Below, in pieces: positions 26,851-35,017 of a stretch of DNA of 64,000 bases. The position numbers and the translations under genes are program-made. Location of the stretch: NCBI GenBank assembly GCA_963783965.1, contig CAWAPQ010000001.1, positions 310,001 through 374,000 of the forward strand. Reading direction: 5' to 3'. The stretch comes from Bog-473 sp963783965. GTDB lineage: Bacteria; Actinomycetota; Acidimicrobiia; Acidimicrobiales; RAAP-2. Numbering within the stretch: position 1 is the stretch's first letter; each line of letters opens with the position of its first letter. Below the pieces are notes generated by a model. That model saw only the letters and a program-made list of their open reading frames with translations. It had not been told where the DNA came from and did no database searches.

Positions 26851-27711
26851 ATGCCCGGCGTCCACATCGTGACCGACAGTGCCTGCGACCTGACCGACCA
26901 GCTCGTCAAGGAGCACAACGTCACCGTGGTGCCGTTGACCATCCGCTTCGGCACCGAGGAGCTGGAGGACCGCAGACAACTCACGCCGACCGAGTTCTGG
27001 GAGCGCTGCCGCGGCAAGGGCGACCTGCCCCAGACGTCGGCCCCCTCCCCCGGCGCCTTCCAGGCCGCCTTCCAGGCCGCCGCCGATGAGGGGGCCGACG
27101 CCGTCCTCTGCCTGACCATCTCCTCCAAGGTCTCCGGCACCTACGGCTCGGCCGTGACCGCGGCCGACACGTTCACCACCATTCCCGTCCGCGTCGTCGA
27201 TACGTACTCGCTCACCATGGGCCAGGGGCTGCTCGTCATCGCCGCCGCCGAGGAGGCCGCCGCCGGTGCCGGCCTCGACGACCTGATCGCCGCCACCGAG
27301 GACCGCATCCCGCGCACCCGCATCTACGGCGTGCTCGGCGGGCTCGAGCACCTGCAACGAGGCGGCCGGGTCGGCGGCGCCCGCGCCCTGCTCGGCTCGC
27401 TGCTCAACATCAAGCCGGTGATCCAGCTCAAGGACGGCGAGGTGGCCGAGGAATCCAAGCAGCGGACCCGGAGCAAGGCGCTGGCCTACCTGAGTGACAA
27501 GGTCAGGGCCGATGCGCCCCTCGAGCGCCTGGCCGTGGCCGACGGCGCCTGCGACGACTTCAGCGACGTGCTGGCCCGCCTGAGCGACATCGCCACCGAG
27601 CACCCGCTGCTGCCCGTCGATCTCGGGCCGGTGGTCGGGACCCACGCCGGGCCCAACACCGTCGGCGTGTGTTACATCGTCCCTGCCAGGGCGGCCGGTT
27701 CCGCCGGGTAG
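26851..27711 (+). CDS. DegV-family fatty-acid-binding protein
   Basis: A 286-residue DegV protein, which binds fatty acids and, in Gram-positives, hands them to a fatty acid kinase. The family opening VHIVTDSACDLTDQLV, ISSKVSGTYGSA, YSLTMGQGLLVIAAA and GVLGGLEHLQRGGRV are all present. ATG 26851 is supported by the conserved start of the first strand, although no clear ribosome-binding site precedes it. It lies between murJ and trxB where mycobacteria have sigM, rsmA and related genes. Confidence 0.92.
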   Translation: MPGVHIVTDSACDLTDQLVKEHNVTVVPLTIRFGTEELEDRRQLTPTEFWERCRGKGDLPQTSAPSPGAFQAAFQAAADEGADAVLCLTISSKVSGTYGSAVTAADTFTTIPVRVVDTYSLTMGQGLLVIAAAEEAAAGAGLDDLIAATEDRIPRTRIYGVLGGLEHLQRGGRVGGARALLGSLLNIKPVIQLKDGEVAEESKQRTRSKALAYLSDKVRADAPLERLAVADGACDDFSDVLARLSDIATEHPLLPVDLGPVVGTHAGPNTVGVCYIVPARAAGSAG

Positions 27712-27721
27712 TCTCCACGCC

Positions 27722-28024
27722 GTGGCTGAGAACGATATTGCCGACGCGCTGTCAGAACGGGCCCTCGGGGCGGTCGACACGGTGGTGGCCACCGTCAACG
27801 ACAAAGCCATCCGGCCGGCCATCGTCGCCGCCCGCGGCATCGTCTTCGGCGTCATCATCGCCGTCCTCGGCATCACGGTCGTGGTGCTGTTCTGCGTCGG
27901 CTTCATCCGTCTGACCACCATCGCCGGACACCGCATCTGGGCCTCCTACCTGGTGCTGGGCCTGATCTTCTGTGCCGTCGGCGCCGTGTTGTACTCGCGC
28001 CGCGGCGTGCCGCCCGATGCCTGA
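27722..28024 (+). CDS. Small two-helix membrane protein
   Basis: A 100-residue protein with two hydrophobic helices (about 42-65 and 73-92) separated by a short loop with RLTTIAGHRIW. The N-terminus is soluble and ends in DKAIRPAIVAARG, so the topology is probably both termini inside. I do not recognise a named family; it is reminiscent of phage-holin-like actinobacterial membrane proteins. GTG 27722 is 10 nt after degV and the end overlaps trxB by 8 nt. Confidence 0.75.
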   Translation: MAENDIADALSERALGAVDTVVATVNDKAIRPAIVAARGIVFGVIIAVLGITVVVLFCVGFIRLTTIAGHRIWASYLVLGLIFCAVGAVLYSRRGVPPDA

Positions 28025-28979
28025 GCGCCGCAAGGTCGTCATCATCGGGAGCGGGCCGGCCGGCCTCACCGCCGCGCTCTACGCGGCGCGCGCACAACTC
28101 GAGCCCCTGGTGATCGAGGGTGAGCCCTCCTCCACCAGCGACCAGCCCGGGGGGCAGCTGATGCTGACCACCGACGTCGAGAACTATCCCGGCTTCGTCG
28201 ACGGGGTGATGGGCCCCGACCTCATGGGGATGATGCGGGCGCAGGCGCTGCGCTTCGAGGCCGAGCTACGCACGGCCAAGGTCAGCAGAATCGAGGTCTC
28301 GCCCTGGCCCTTCGAGGTCTGGATCGGCGACCCCGGAGCGGACGAGCCCACCGTCCTGGCCGACACGCTCATTGTGGCGACCGGTGCCCGCTCCCTCATG
28401 CTGGGCTGCCCCAACGAGGCCCGGCTGCTCGGCTACGGCGTGTCGACCTGCGCCACCTGCGACGGCTTCTTCTTCCGCGAGCAGCACATCGCCGTGGCCG
28501 GGGGTGGTGACTCCGCGCTCGAGGAGGCCCTCTTCCTGACGCGTTTCGCCTCCAAGGTCACCGTGGTCCACCGGCGCGACGAGCTGCGGGCCTCCAAAAT
28601 CATGCAGGAGCGCGCCTTCAACAACCCGAAGATCGAGTTCCACTGGAACGCGGTGATCACCGAGATCCTGGGCGACACCAAGGTCAGCGGCGTGAAGCTG
28701 CGCGACACCGTCACCGGCGAGGAGTCCGAGCTCGATGTGACCGGCCTCTTCGTGGCCATCGGGCACGAGCCCAACAGCTCCCTGCTCAAGGGCCAGATCG
28801 AGCTCGAGGAGAACGGCTACGTCCGGACCTTCGACGGCACGACCAGGACCAGCGTGGACGGCGTCTTCGCCGCCGGCGACGTGCAGGACGACTACTACCG
28901 CCAGGCCATCACCTCGGCCGGGTCGGGCTGCATGGCCGCCATCGACGCCGAGCGCTGGCTGGAAGAGCGCGGCGAGTAG
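28017..28979 (+). CDS. trxB: Thioredoxin reductase
   Basis: A 320-residue NADPH-dependent flavoenzyme that reduces thioredoxin. The FAD motif GSGPAGLTAALYAARA is at the N-terminus. The redox pair is in STCATCDGFFF (CxxC), the NADPH domain motif is VAGGGDSALEEA, and the C-terminal FAD contact is VFAAGDVQDDYYRQAI. ATG 28017 overlaps the preceding gene by 8 nt. It is followed by trxA, its substrate, as in mycobacteria. Confidence 0.97.
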   Translation: MPERRKVVIIGSGPAGLTAALYAARAQLEPLVIEGEPSSTSDQPGGQLMLTTDVENYPGFVDGVMGPDLMGMMRAQALRFEAELRTAKVSRIEVSPWPFEVWIGDPGADEPTVLADTLIVATGARSLMLGCPNEARLLGYGVSTCATCDGFFFREQHIAVAGGGDSALEEALFLTRFASKVTVVHRRDELRASKIMQERAFNNPKIEFHWNAVITEILGDTKVSGVKLRDTVTGEESELDVTGLFVAIGHEPNSSLLKGQIELEENGYVRTFDGTTRTSVDGVFAAGDVQDDYYRQAITSAGSGCMAAIDAERWLEERGE

Positions 28980-29032
28980 CCGGGAACAGAACCGGGTGGG
29001 TGGGCGTTGCACCCGCTGACAAGGAGATTGCC

Positions 29033-29359
29033 ATGAGTGAGAAGATCGAGACCCTTACCGACGCTACCTTTGACGAGCATGTCAAAGCTTCGGATGTCCC
29101 CGTCCTGGTGGACTTCTGGGCGGAATGGTGCGGCCCGTGCAAGATGATCTCCCCGGTGTTGGAGGAGATCGCGGAGGAGCAGGCCGGCAAGATCCGGATC
29201 GGCAAGCTCAACATCGACGACAACCTGGACGTGACCAGGCGCTTCGACGTGATGAGCATTCCGACGCTGATCCTGTTCAAGGACGGGGAGCCCGCGGTAC
29301 GTCTGATCGGGGCCAAGCCCAAGGGCCAGCTGCTCGAGGAGATCTCGGCCTACCTGTAG
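29033..29359 (+). CDS. trxA: Thioredoxin
   Basis: A 108-residue thioredoxin with the active site WAEWCGPCKM, the cis-Pro segment SIPTLILFKDG and a standard C-terminal helix. ATG 29033 has AAGGAGA starting 12 nt upstream and is preferred to the longer form. It is reduced by the trxB product encoded just upstream and is the likely electron donor to the peroxiredoxin and AhpD-like proteins elsewhere in the window. Confidence 0.97.
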   Translation: MSEKIETLTDATFDEHVKASDVPVLVDFWAEWCGPCKMISPVLEEIAEEQAGKIRIGKLNIDDNLDVTRRFDVMSIPTLILFKDGEPAVRLIGAKPKGQLLEEISAYL

Positions 29360-29412
29360 GCCGGCCCCTCCCCGTCGGACTGCCTCTCGCCGTCGGCGAC
29401 CGCGGTGAGGCG

Positions 29413-30351
29413 GTGTCCGACATTCAGCATCGATTGGCCGCCATCGTGCCTGGCGCGCCCGTCGACGCCGACGGCATCTTCGGCCCGGGCACCCGGGCCG
29501 CGCTCGAGGCCTTTCAGCGCCTGCGAGGCCTCCACGTCGACGGCGTCTGCGGCCCCCAGACTTGGAACACCCTGGTCGAGGCCGGTTTTCGGATGGGTGA
29601 CCGCTTCTTGTACCGCCGGACGCCCATGCTGCGGGGTGACGACGTGGCGGAGCTGCAGCAGCGCCTGTGCACGCTGGGCTTCGATACGGGCCGGGTCGAC
29701 GGCATCTTCGGGGACGCCACCGGGCACGCCCTGGCCGAGTTCCAGCGCAACGCCGGGCTGCCCGTCGACGGGATAGTCGGCGGCGCAACCCTCAAGGAGC
29801 TGGTACGCCTCGAGAGCCGCCACCACGAGCCCGCTCTGGTCTCGGCCGTGCGGGCCCGGGCCGCCCTGCGCGACGCCCCACCCACGCTGCGTGGCCGCCA
29901 TATCGCCGTCGGCGAGAGCGGAGGCCTGGGCAGCGTCACCGGCGCACTGCGACGCCGACTGACCTGGGGCGGCATCCGGGTTACCGAGCTGCACCACCCC
30001 GACGACGCCGTCCAGGCCAAGGAGGCCAACGAGCTCGGGGTCGACGTCTTCGTCGGGCTCCGGCTCAATCCCTCTACCTCAGGTTGCAGGACGGCCTTCT
30101 GGTCCGGCCGGCACGATGAGTCCCTGGGCGGCCGCCGGCTGGCGGAGCTCGTCCAGGCCGGCGTCCCCGAGGCACTCGACGTCGCCGACGCCGGCGTCCA
30201 TGGCATGTCGGTGCCCCTCCTGAGGGAGACACGCATGCCTGCAGTGCTGATTGAGGTCGGGCCGGCCAGCAGGGTGGTCGAGGGTACGCCTGCGCTCGCC
30301 GCCGCCCTGGCGACCGCGCTGGGGCGCTGGGCCGACGCCTCCTGGGACTAA
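29413..30351 (+). CDS. N-acetylmuramoyl-L-alanine amidase-like protein with two peptidoglycan-binding domains (CwlM-like)
   Basis: A protein of about 312 residues. It has two tandem peptidoglycan_binding_1 domains (DADGIFGPGTRAALEAFQ and GRVDGIFGDATGHALAEFQ) and then an amidase_3-like domain (ELHHPDDAVQAKEANELGVDVFVGLRLN, MPAVLIEVGPAS). The first His of the usual zinc set is not evident (IAVGESGG instead of a DPGHGG-type motif), as in mycobacterial CwlM, a regulator of MurA rather than a true amidase. The start is uncertain: GTG 29413 trims the first PG-binding motif; a CTG at 29380 would keep GDRGEAV whole. Synteny supports CwlM. Confidence 0.82.
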   Translation: MSDIQHRLAAIVPGAPVDADGIFGPGTRAALEAFQRLRGLHVDGVCGPQTWNTLVEAGFRMGDRFLYRRTPMLRGDDVAELQQRLCTLGFDTGRVDGIFGDATGHALAEFQRNAGLPVDGIVGGATLKELVRLESRHHEPALVSAVRARAALRDAPPTLRGRHIAVGESGGLGSVTGALRRRLTWGGIRVTELHHPDDAVQAKEANELGVDVFVGLRLNPSTSGCRTAFWSGRHDESLGGRRLAELVQAGVPEALDVADAGVHGMSVPLLRETRMPAVLIEVGPASRVVEGTPALAAALATALGRWADASWD

Positions 30352-30362
30352 TTACCGGTAAT
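30351..30362. promoter_or_regulatory. 12-bp perfect palindrome ATTACCGGTAAT
   Basis: The palindrome begins at the last base of the amidase stop codon in an otherwise GC-rich context. It could be a regulator site or part of a terminator; nothing further supports either reading. Confidence 0.35.
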
Positions 30363-30461
30363 CACAACAGGAGAAATTGCCACGTCGGTGTGGCTGTAGC
30401 GCTCACGAGGGCCCGGCGACGGTTGCGCGATCAAAGCTTCCGCTAGGTGAACCAGGTGACA

Positions 30462-30490
30462 ATCCACAACGTCATGCACAGGTTGTGGAT
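30462..30490. other. Inverted repeat made of two DnaA-box-like sequences
   Basis: ATCCACAAC (30462-30470) and GTTGTGGAT (30482-30490) are a perfect 9-bp inverted repeat with an 11-nt spacer. The right arm continues TGTGGATGA, 8 of 9 to a DnaA box; the left is CAATCCACA, 7 of 9. It lies in the 172-nt convergent gap between the amidase gene and parB, so it could instead be a bidirectional terminator, although no T tract follows. Confidence 0.45.
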
Positions 30491-30523
30491 GAAGCTGTAC
30501 AGACCCTTGACAGTTGCGTGAAC

Positions 30524-31493
30524 CTACGCGACGCCCCCGTCACCGACCATGGCCCGGTAGATGCGCTCGAGGTCCTCGAGGGTGGCGAATTCGACCACCA
30601 GCCTGCCCCTTCGGTTCTGAATATCAACCTTCACGCGGGTGTTGAGGTATGTCGACAAGAGATCCTCGAGCTCGAGCACTCCCGGCTCCGGCAGCTTGCG
30701 GACGGTGGCCCGGCGGCTGCTCACTTCGGTGACACCAGGGGTGGTGGTACCTGAGGTGGCACCCTTTGCCACGGCGATTTCTTCGAGCCGCGTCGGGCAC
30801 GTCGGGGACCACCCTGAGCTCGGAGCCTCCCTGGCGCACCAGTTCCTCCACCGCTCGAACCGTCAACCCCTCCTCGACAATTTGCTCGACCATCTTCTCC
30901 TGCAGGGCCCGATCCGGCGTGCCGAGCAGCGCCCGGGCATGACCGGCCGAGATGGTGCGCTCAGCCAGGGCGCGCTGGGCTCCGGCGGGCAGCTGCAGCA
31001 ACCGCAGGGTGTTGGTGACCGTCGCCCGGCCCTTGCCCATGCGGGTCGCCACCTGCTCGTGCGTCAGGCCGAACTCGTCGATCAGCTGCTGGTAGGCCGC
31101 CGCTTCCTCTAAGGCGTTGAGGTCGACCCGGTGGAGGTTCTCGACGAGCGCCTGTTCCAGGCTCGCCACATCGTCGGCCACCTGGACCAGCACCGGAATG
31201 GTCTGCAGGCCGGCCCGACGGGCCGCCCGCCAGCGCCGCTCCCCCGCGATGAGCTCGTAGCTGTCCTCTTCGTCCTCGAGTTGACGGACCAGTACCGGCT
31301 GGAGCAGTCCGACTTCCCGGATGGAGGCCGCCAGCGCCCCCATCGACTCCTCGTCGAAGTGGCTGCGCGGTTGGTAGGCGTTCGGCCGGATATGCGAAAT
31401 CGGCACCACCCGGAGAAGAGAGTCGGACTCCCCCGTCGACTCACTCGGGATCAGCGCACTGAGACCTTTACCGAGACCGCTGCGGCGCGCCAT
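30524..31493 (-). CDS. parB: Chromosome-partitioning protein ParB, interrupted by a one-base frameshift
   Basis: ParB binds parS and, with ParA, segregates origins. The N-terminal two thirds read in frame from ATG 31493: the CTPase box GERRWRAARRAGL and LVENLHRVDLNALEEA, then the helix-turn-helix AHVQVATRMGKGRATVTN-like region. The C-terminal dimerisation domain (LLSTYLNTRVKVDIQNRRG then FATLEDLERIY) is in another frame from about 30790 to the stop at 30524. One extra base near 30791 accounts for this; without it the protein is about 322 residues, normal for ParB. For such a central gene a sequence error is more likely than decay. The start overlaps parA by 26 nt. Confidence 0.88.
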
Positions 31494-32400
31494 TGCTCAC
31501 CTCCTTGGCCAGCTCGCGGTAGGCCACGGCACCCCGCGAGGCAGGATCGAACACCGTGATGGGTTGCCCGAAGGAAGGCGCCTCGGAGAGACGCACCGTG
31601 CGCGGGATCACCGCACGGCAGACCCGTTCGGAGAAGTGCGCCCGCACCTCGTTGGCCACGTCCACCGAAAGACGGGTCCGGGCGTCGTACATCGTCAACA
31701 CAATTGTGCTGACCTCCAGGGTCTGGTTGAGGTTGGTCGAGACCAAGTTGACGTTGCGCAGCAGTTGGCTCAAACCCTCGAGGGCGTAGTACTCACACTG
31801 AATGGGCACCAGGACCTCGTCGGCCGCGGCCAAGCCGTTGACCGTGATGAGACCGAGTGAGGGGGGGCAGTCGATCAGGACGAAGTCGAAATCGTCGACC
31901 ACCGTGTCGATGGCCTTCTTGAGCTTCAGCTCCCGGCTGAACGCCGGCACGAGCTCGATCTCAACACCGGCGAGGTCGATGGTGGCGGGAGCCACGAAGA
32001 GGTTCTTGACGCTGGTCGGCTCGATGCAGTCCTCGAGCGGTTGGTCCCGCATGATCACGTCGTACATGGAGAGCTCGAAGTTCCGTGCTTCCACCCCGAG
32101 ACCCGTCGTGGCGTTGCCCTGAGGGTCGAGATCGATCACGAGCACCCGGTAGTCGAGTTCGGCCAAGGCCGCTCCGAGATTGACCGTTGTGGTCGTCTTG
32201 CCGACGCCGCCCTTCTGGTTGGCGATGGCGATGATCCGGGGAAGCTCCCGCTGTGCCGGCTTCAAACCACTCAGGAGCCCCGTGGCCTCTTCCCCGATGG
32301 AGGGAGATCGCATGGCGTGTTTGGGGACTGAGGACGAGGACCTCGGGAGGCCGGGTTCAGTGGGAACCGGAACCGGCGGGGGATCGACCACCGGCGCCAC
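31468..32400 (-). CDS. parA: Chromosome-partitioning ATPase ParA (Soj)
   Basis: A Walker-type ATPase that drives origin segregation with ParB. The deviant Walker A KGGVGKTTT lies at residues 63-71 of this reading, VIDLDPQGNATTG is Walker A' and LIDCPPSLGLIT is Walker B. The start is unsettled. GTG 32400 and ATG 32313 are both possible, but the same frame continues upstream in Pro/Ala-rich sequence to a TGA at 32455 and, beyond it, into an ORF with a good ribosome-binding site at 32862. The true protein may therefore have a long disordered N-terminal extension. It overlaps parB. Confidence 0.92.
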   Translation of the reverse strand: MAPVVDPPPVPVPTEPGLPRSSSSVPKHAMRSPSIGEEATGLLSGLKPAQRELPRIIAIANQKGGVGKTTTTVNLGAALAELDYRVLVIDLDPQGNATTGLGVEARNFELSMYDVIMRDQPLEDCIEPTSVKNLFVAPATIDLAGVEIELVPAFSRELKLKKAIDTVVDDFDFVLIDCPPSLGLITVNGLAAADEVLVPIQCEYYALEGLSQLLRNVNLVSTNLNQTLEVSTIVLTMYDARTRLSVDVANEVRAHFSERVCRAVIPRTVRLSEAPSFGQPITVFDPASRGAVAYRELAKEVSNGAPQRSR

Positions 32401-32454
32401 CGGGGTTGCCGGAGCCGCCGGAGGTGGGTCTGCAGCGCGGGGGCGGGGGCCGGC

Positions 32455-32862
32455 TCAGCGGCGAAGACCGGAGCCGTCGCCCTCACCCGGGGCCGGGACA
32501 GGCGCGGTCGGGCTCGGCTGCTCCGGGGAGGCCACCTGGACCTCGTCGAGTTCAGTCGGAGGCGAATAGGCGGCCGGGGCCGGGGGAGTGGTGACCGATT
32601 CGACCGATCCCTGCACCACCTCTTCCACAGGCGTCGGGTCGGCGGGTCGGGTCTCGGGCTCCACGCTCGTGACGGGAGCCGTCGGCTCAGCCGGGGCTAC
32701 CACGCCCGTCGTGACTGGAGCCGCCGGCTCAGCCTCGGGGACCAACTCCGTGACCGGATCGGCCACCCCTGGTCCGTCCTGGTCGTAGTCGTATGGCTCG
32801 ACTCTCGGCTGGTCTGATCCTGCTGTCTCGGCCGGATCTCTGTCACGGCGTCTGATACGCAT
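32455..32862 (-). CDS. Pro/Thr/Glu-rich ORF in frame with parA; probable ParA N-terminal extension
   Basis: This 135-residue reading begins at an ATG with GAGGG about 10 nt upstream. It encodes a low-complexity, acidic and Pro/Val/Thr-rich sequence after MRIRRRDRDPAETAG. It is in the same frame as parA, separated by one TGA and 51 nt that continue the Pro/Ala-rich composition. In an alternative frame the sequence between reads APVFAAEPAPAPALQ, so two compensating indels or one wrong base could hide a continuous extended ParA. Otherwise it is a small leader protein with no recognisable fold. Confidence 0.45.
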   Translation of the reverse strand: MRIRRRDRDPAETAGSDQPRVEPYDYDQDGPGVADPVTELVPEAEPAAPVTTGVVAPAEPTAPVTSVEPETRPADPTPVEEVVQGSVESVTTPPAPAAYSPPTELDEVQVASPEQPSPTAPVPAPGEGDGSGLRR

Positions 32863-32938
32863 CAGTTAGGACCCTCGTAACACCGCCGCACGGCGCCTAT
32901 CCTGGCCTGCTTGCGTCCTGAGGTCAAGGGTTGAGATT

Positions 32939-32952
32939 GTTCCACGTGAAAC
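32939..32952. other. parS site 1
   Basis: GTTCCACGTGAAAC differs at one position from the actinobacterial parS core GTTTCACGTGAAAC. It lies 76 nt upstream of the ATG at 32862 and 50 bp from site 2. Confidence 0.85.
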
Positions 32953-32988
32953 CACAGACGCACAACGCTCGGCCGAATTCACCTACCC

Positions 32989-33002
32989 GTTCCACGTGGA
33001 AC
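32989..33002. other. parS site 2
   Basis: GTTCCACGTGGAAC is a fully symmetric version of the parS core. The two sites are 50 bp apart, close to five helical turns, between rsmG and parA, about 4.2-5.9 kb from dnaA and the putative oriC, as expected for the ParB loading region. Confidence 0.82.
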
Positions 33003-33323
33003 ATCTTTCGGTCACTTCGGGTCATGCCCCTTCGGACGCGCTGACCTGTCCCTGTCTGGAGATCCAACGCCTCGTAGGGGGGCCAGGGGGCCCTCGGTCA
33101 GACGCGTCTACCCGCCCTCGGATGAGTCAATCGCGCCGGGGCCTCGCCAGACTTGGCTCTGCCAGTGCTCCTGAGGGCCCCTGCCGTTGGTCAGCTCGTG
33201 CGGGTCATACTCCGGCCCGCCGCCCTGCCGTCGAAACGGGTCACGGCGGCCACGCCCGCAGGAGCAATGGCCTTTGGCGCTCGCCACCCTCGCCGACCGC
33301 CCGGCGGGACCGCGCGCGGCTGG
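33003..33323. other. Intergenic stretch between parS and rsmG, no gene seen
   Basis: About 320 nt between the parS pair and the rsmG stop. No frame here resembles a known protein on either strand and no RNA motif is recognised. A CTTTTTT run at 33335-33341 lies just inside the end of rsmG. ParB spreading from the parS sites could cover this segment. Confidence 0.4.
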
Positions 33324-33980
33324 TCAGAACAAGGGCTTTTTTGCCGGGACGCCGTTTCGGCGGGGGAAGCGGTCGGGGCATGCCTGCGCCTGGACCAGGA
33401 CTCGGTATTCGAAACTGTCATGGAGGACCTCGGAGGGCTCCAGTCCCAATTGGCGTAGCGGATCTACCGGCCAGCGATCAGCCAGGTCATCGTCTGAGCG
33501 GGGGGGTTCCGAAACGAGCAGCCATCCTCCTACCTTGAGGAGGGGGGCGGCACACTCGGCCAGCACGGCCGGCCGGCCGAAGGAGCGGGCCAATACACCG
33601 TCGAAGCCAGTCCTCAGTCCCGGTACCCGCCCGCAGACCTCAGCCCGTTCCTCCAGGACGGTGACCCGGTGAACCAGTCCCAATCGCTCGACCGCCCGTC
33701 GGAGGAAGGCGGCACGCCGACCGTTGGCCTCCACGAGGTCGAGTGTGGCGTCGGCCCACTCGACGGCGACCACGAGACCGGGCAGCCCGCCACCAGAACC
33801 CAGATCCACCAGCCTGGCCGGACCCCCCGACGACAGCCGCAGGGCGATGGCGACGAACCCCTCTGCGTGCCGGAGTTGTGGCTCGAGTGGACCGGGCCCC
33901 AGGAACCCAAGGGCGCGGGCCTCCCGCAGGAGTTCGTGCAAGAGGGTGGGGGAGTGGTCCCCCTCCTCGGCGCCGGGCAT
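33324..33980 (-). CDS. rsmG: 16S rRNA (guanine-N7) methyltransferase RsmG (GidB)
   Basis: A 218-residue SAM-dependent methyltransferase that modifies 16S rRNA at the position linked to streptomycin sensitivity. The SAM-binding motif VDLGSGGGLPGLV lies at residues 58-70, with LDLVEANGRRAAFLRRAVERLG next and FDGVLARSFG and LLKVGGWLLV later. The C-terminus is extended by about 25 residues compared with short forms. It lies between parA and jag in the standard order, 10 nt downstream of the jag stop. Confidence 0.95.
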   Translation of the reverse strand: MPGAEEGDHSPTLLHELLREARALGFLGPGPLEPQLRHAEGFVAIALRLSSGGPARLVDLGSGGGLPGLVVAVEWADATLDLVEANGRRAAFLRRAVERLGLVHRVTVLEERAEVCGRVPGLRTGFDGVLARSFGRPAVLAECAAPLLKVGGWLLVSEPPRSDDDLADRWPVDPLRQLGLEPSEVLHDSFEYRVLVQAQACPDRFPRRNGVPAKKPLF

Positions 33981-33990
33981 CGGCGCCTCG

Positions 33991-35013
33991 TCAGTTCGAG
34001 GGCGCGATGACGATGTGACGGTTGGGATCTTCGCCCTCGGAGCGGGTCTCGACCCCAGCCATCTCGTTGATGGCGTCGTGCACTGCCTTGCGGTCCGCCG
34101 GGCTCATCGGCTCGAGCGCCTTCTCCTGACTCGAGGCCAGGACCTCCTCGGCAATCTGGACGCTGAACCGCTTCAGCGCCGCCGAGCGCCGCTCCCGGTA
34201 GCCGGCCACATCCACCAAAATGCGGTCCGTACGCGATGGGCACTGACGTTGGACCACCGCACGGGTCAGGTCCTGGAGCGCAGCCAGGGTGGAGCCCCGG
34301 GGGCCTACGAGAATCCCCAGGTCCTCTCCGAGGGCCGCTATCTCGACTGTGTCCTCGTCCAGGAGCCGGGTCTCAACCGTCCCTTCCATACCGAATTCAC
34401 TGAGGAGGTCGGCCACGAAGGCCCGCCCGACCTCGCCCTGCTCTTCGAGCGTCATACCTTCGGCCATGTCCACTGTCTCCTTCACTTCGGTGCTCCGTTG
34501 AGGAGCCTTCTCGGCTGCCGGCCCCCCTGAACCATTCCTGGAGCCTGCCACCGACGCGGCGCCGGTGCTCGTCGCCTTGCTGCGGTTGCGCCGGCGTCGG
34601 GCGGAGCGGCTCGTGCCGCTGCCCGTCGCGGCCGCCGTGGTTCCGGCGCCGTTGGATCCGGCCGTGCTCGCCCCGGCCCCGTTCGATACCGCCGGGTCAG
34701 AGCCGTCGGCAGCGCTGTCGCCGCGGTTGCGCCCGCCACCCCCACCCGAGGACCGCTGACCGTTCTGGCGGCCGCCCTGGCCACCCTGGCCGGATCGACC
34801 GGCGCTGCGCCGCGACCGTTCCCGACGGGGCCGGGCCCCGACTGGACGAACCCGCGCCCGCACCCTGGCCTCGACCCGCACGCGCCCGAAGAGCCCGGTT
34901 TTCGGTTCGTCCACCACGATCACCTCGGCATCGCCGACGGCGACCCCCAGCTGGTCCAGTGCCTGTTCGGTCGCCTCTTCGACGGTCCTGCCCGCCACCT
35001 CAACCCACTCCAC
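33991..35013 (-). CDS. jag: RNA-binding protein Jag/KhpB
   Basis: A 340-residue protein with a Jag_N domain (residues 1-50, EVAGRTVEEATEQALDQLG, DEPKTGLFGRVR), a long disordered linker, a KH domain (LGILVGPRGSTLAALQDLTR) and an R3H domain (LEPMSPADRKAVHDAINEM, ETRSEGEDPNRHI). The linker of about 130 residues is unusually rich in Arg, Gly, Ser and Asn, with GGQGGRQNGQRSSGGG and RSARRRRNRSK. The family works with KhpA in RNA binding and cell elongation control. It follows yidC by 4 nt. Confidence 0.93.
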   Translation of the reverse strand: MEWVEVAGRTVEEATEQALDQLGVAVGDAEVIVVDEPKTGLFGRVRVEARVRARVRPVGARPRRERSRRSAGRSGQGGQGGRQNGQRSSGGGGGRNRGDSAADGSDPAVSNGAGASTAGSNGAGTTAAATGSGTSRSARRRRNRSKATSTGAASVAGSRNGSGGPAAEKAPQRSTEVKETVDMAEGMTLEEQGEVGRAFVADLLSEFGMEGTVETRLLDEDTVEIAALGEDLGILVGPRGSTLAALQDLTRAVVQRQCPSRTDRILVDVAGYRERRSAALKRFSVQIAEEVLASSQEKALEPMSPADRKAVHDAINEMAGVETRSEGEDPNRHIVIAPSN

Positions 35014-35017
35014 GTCG

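Noticed and set aside
24531..27140. An 869-residue minus-strand open frame over murJ
   Set aside because: It is antisense to murJ and degV; its sequence is Gly/Arg/Asp-rich without a domain.
32879..33323. Plus-strand small ORFs in the parA-rsmG gap
   Set aside because: They are Arg/Pro/Gly-rich, share no motif with known proteins, and run over the parS sites and the rsmG end.
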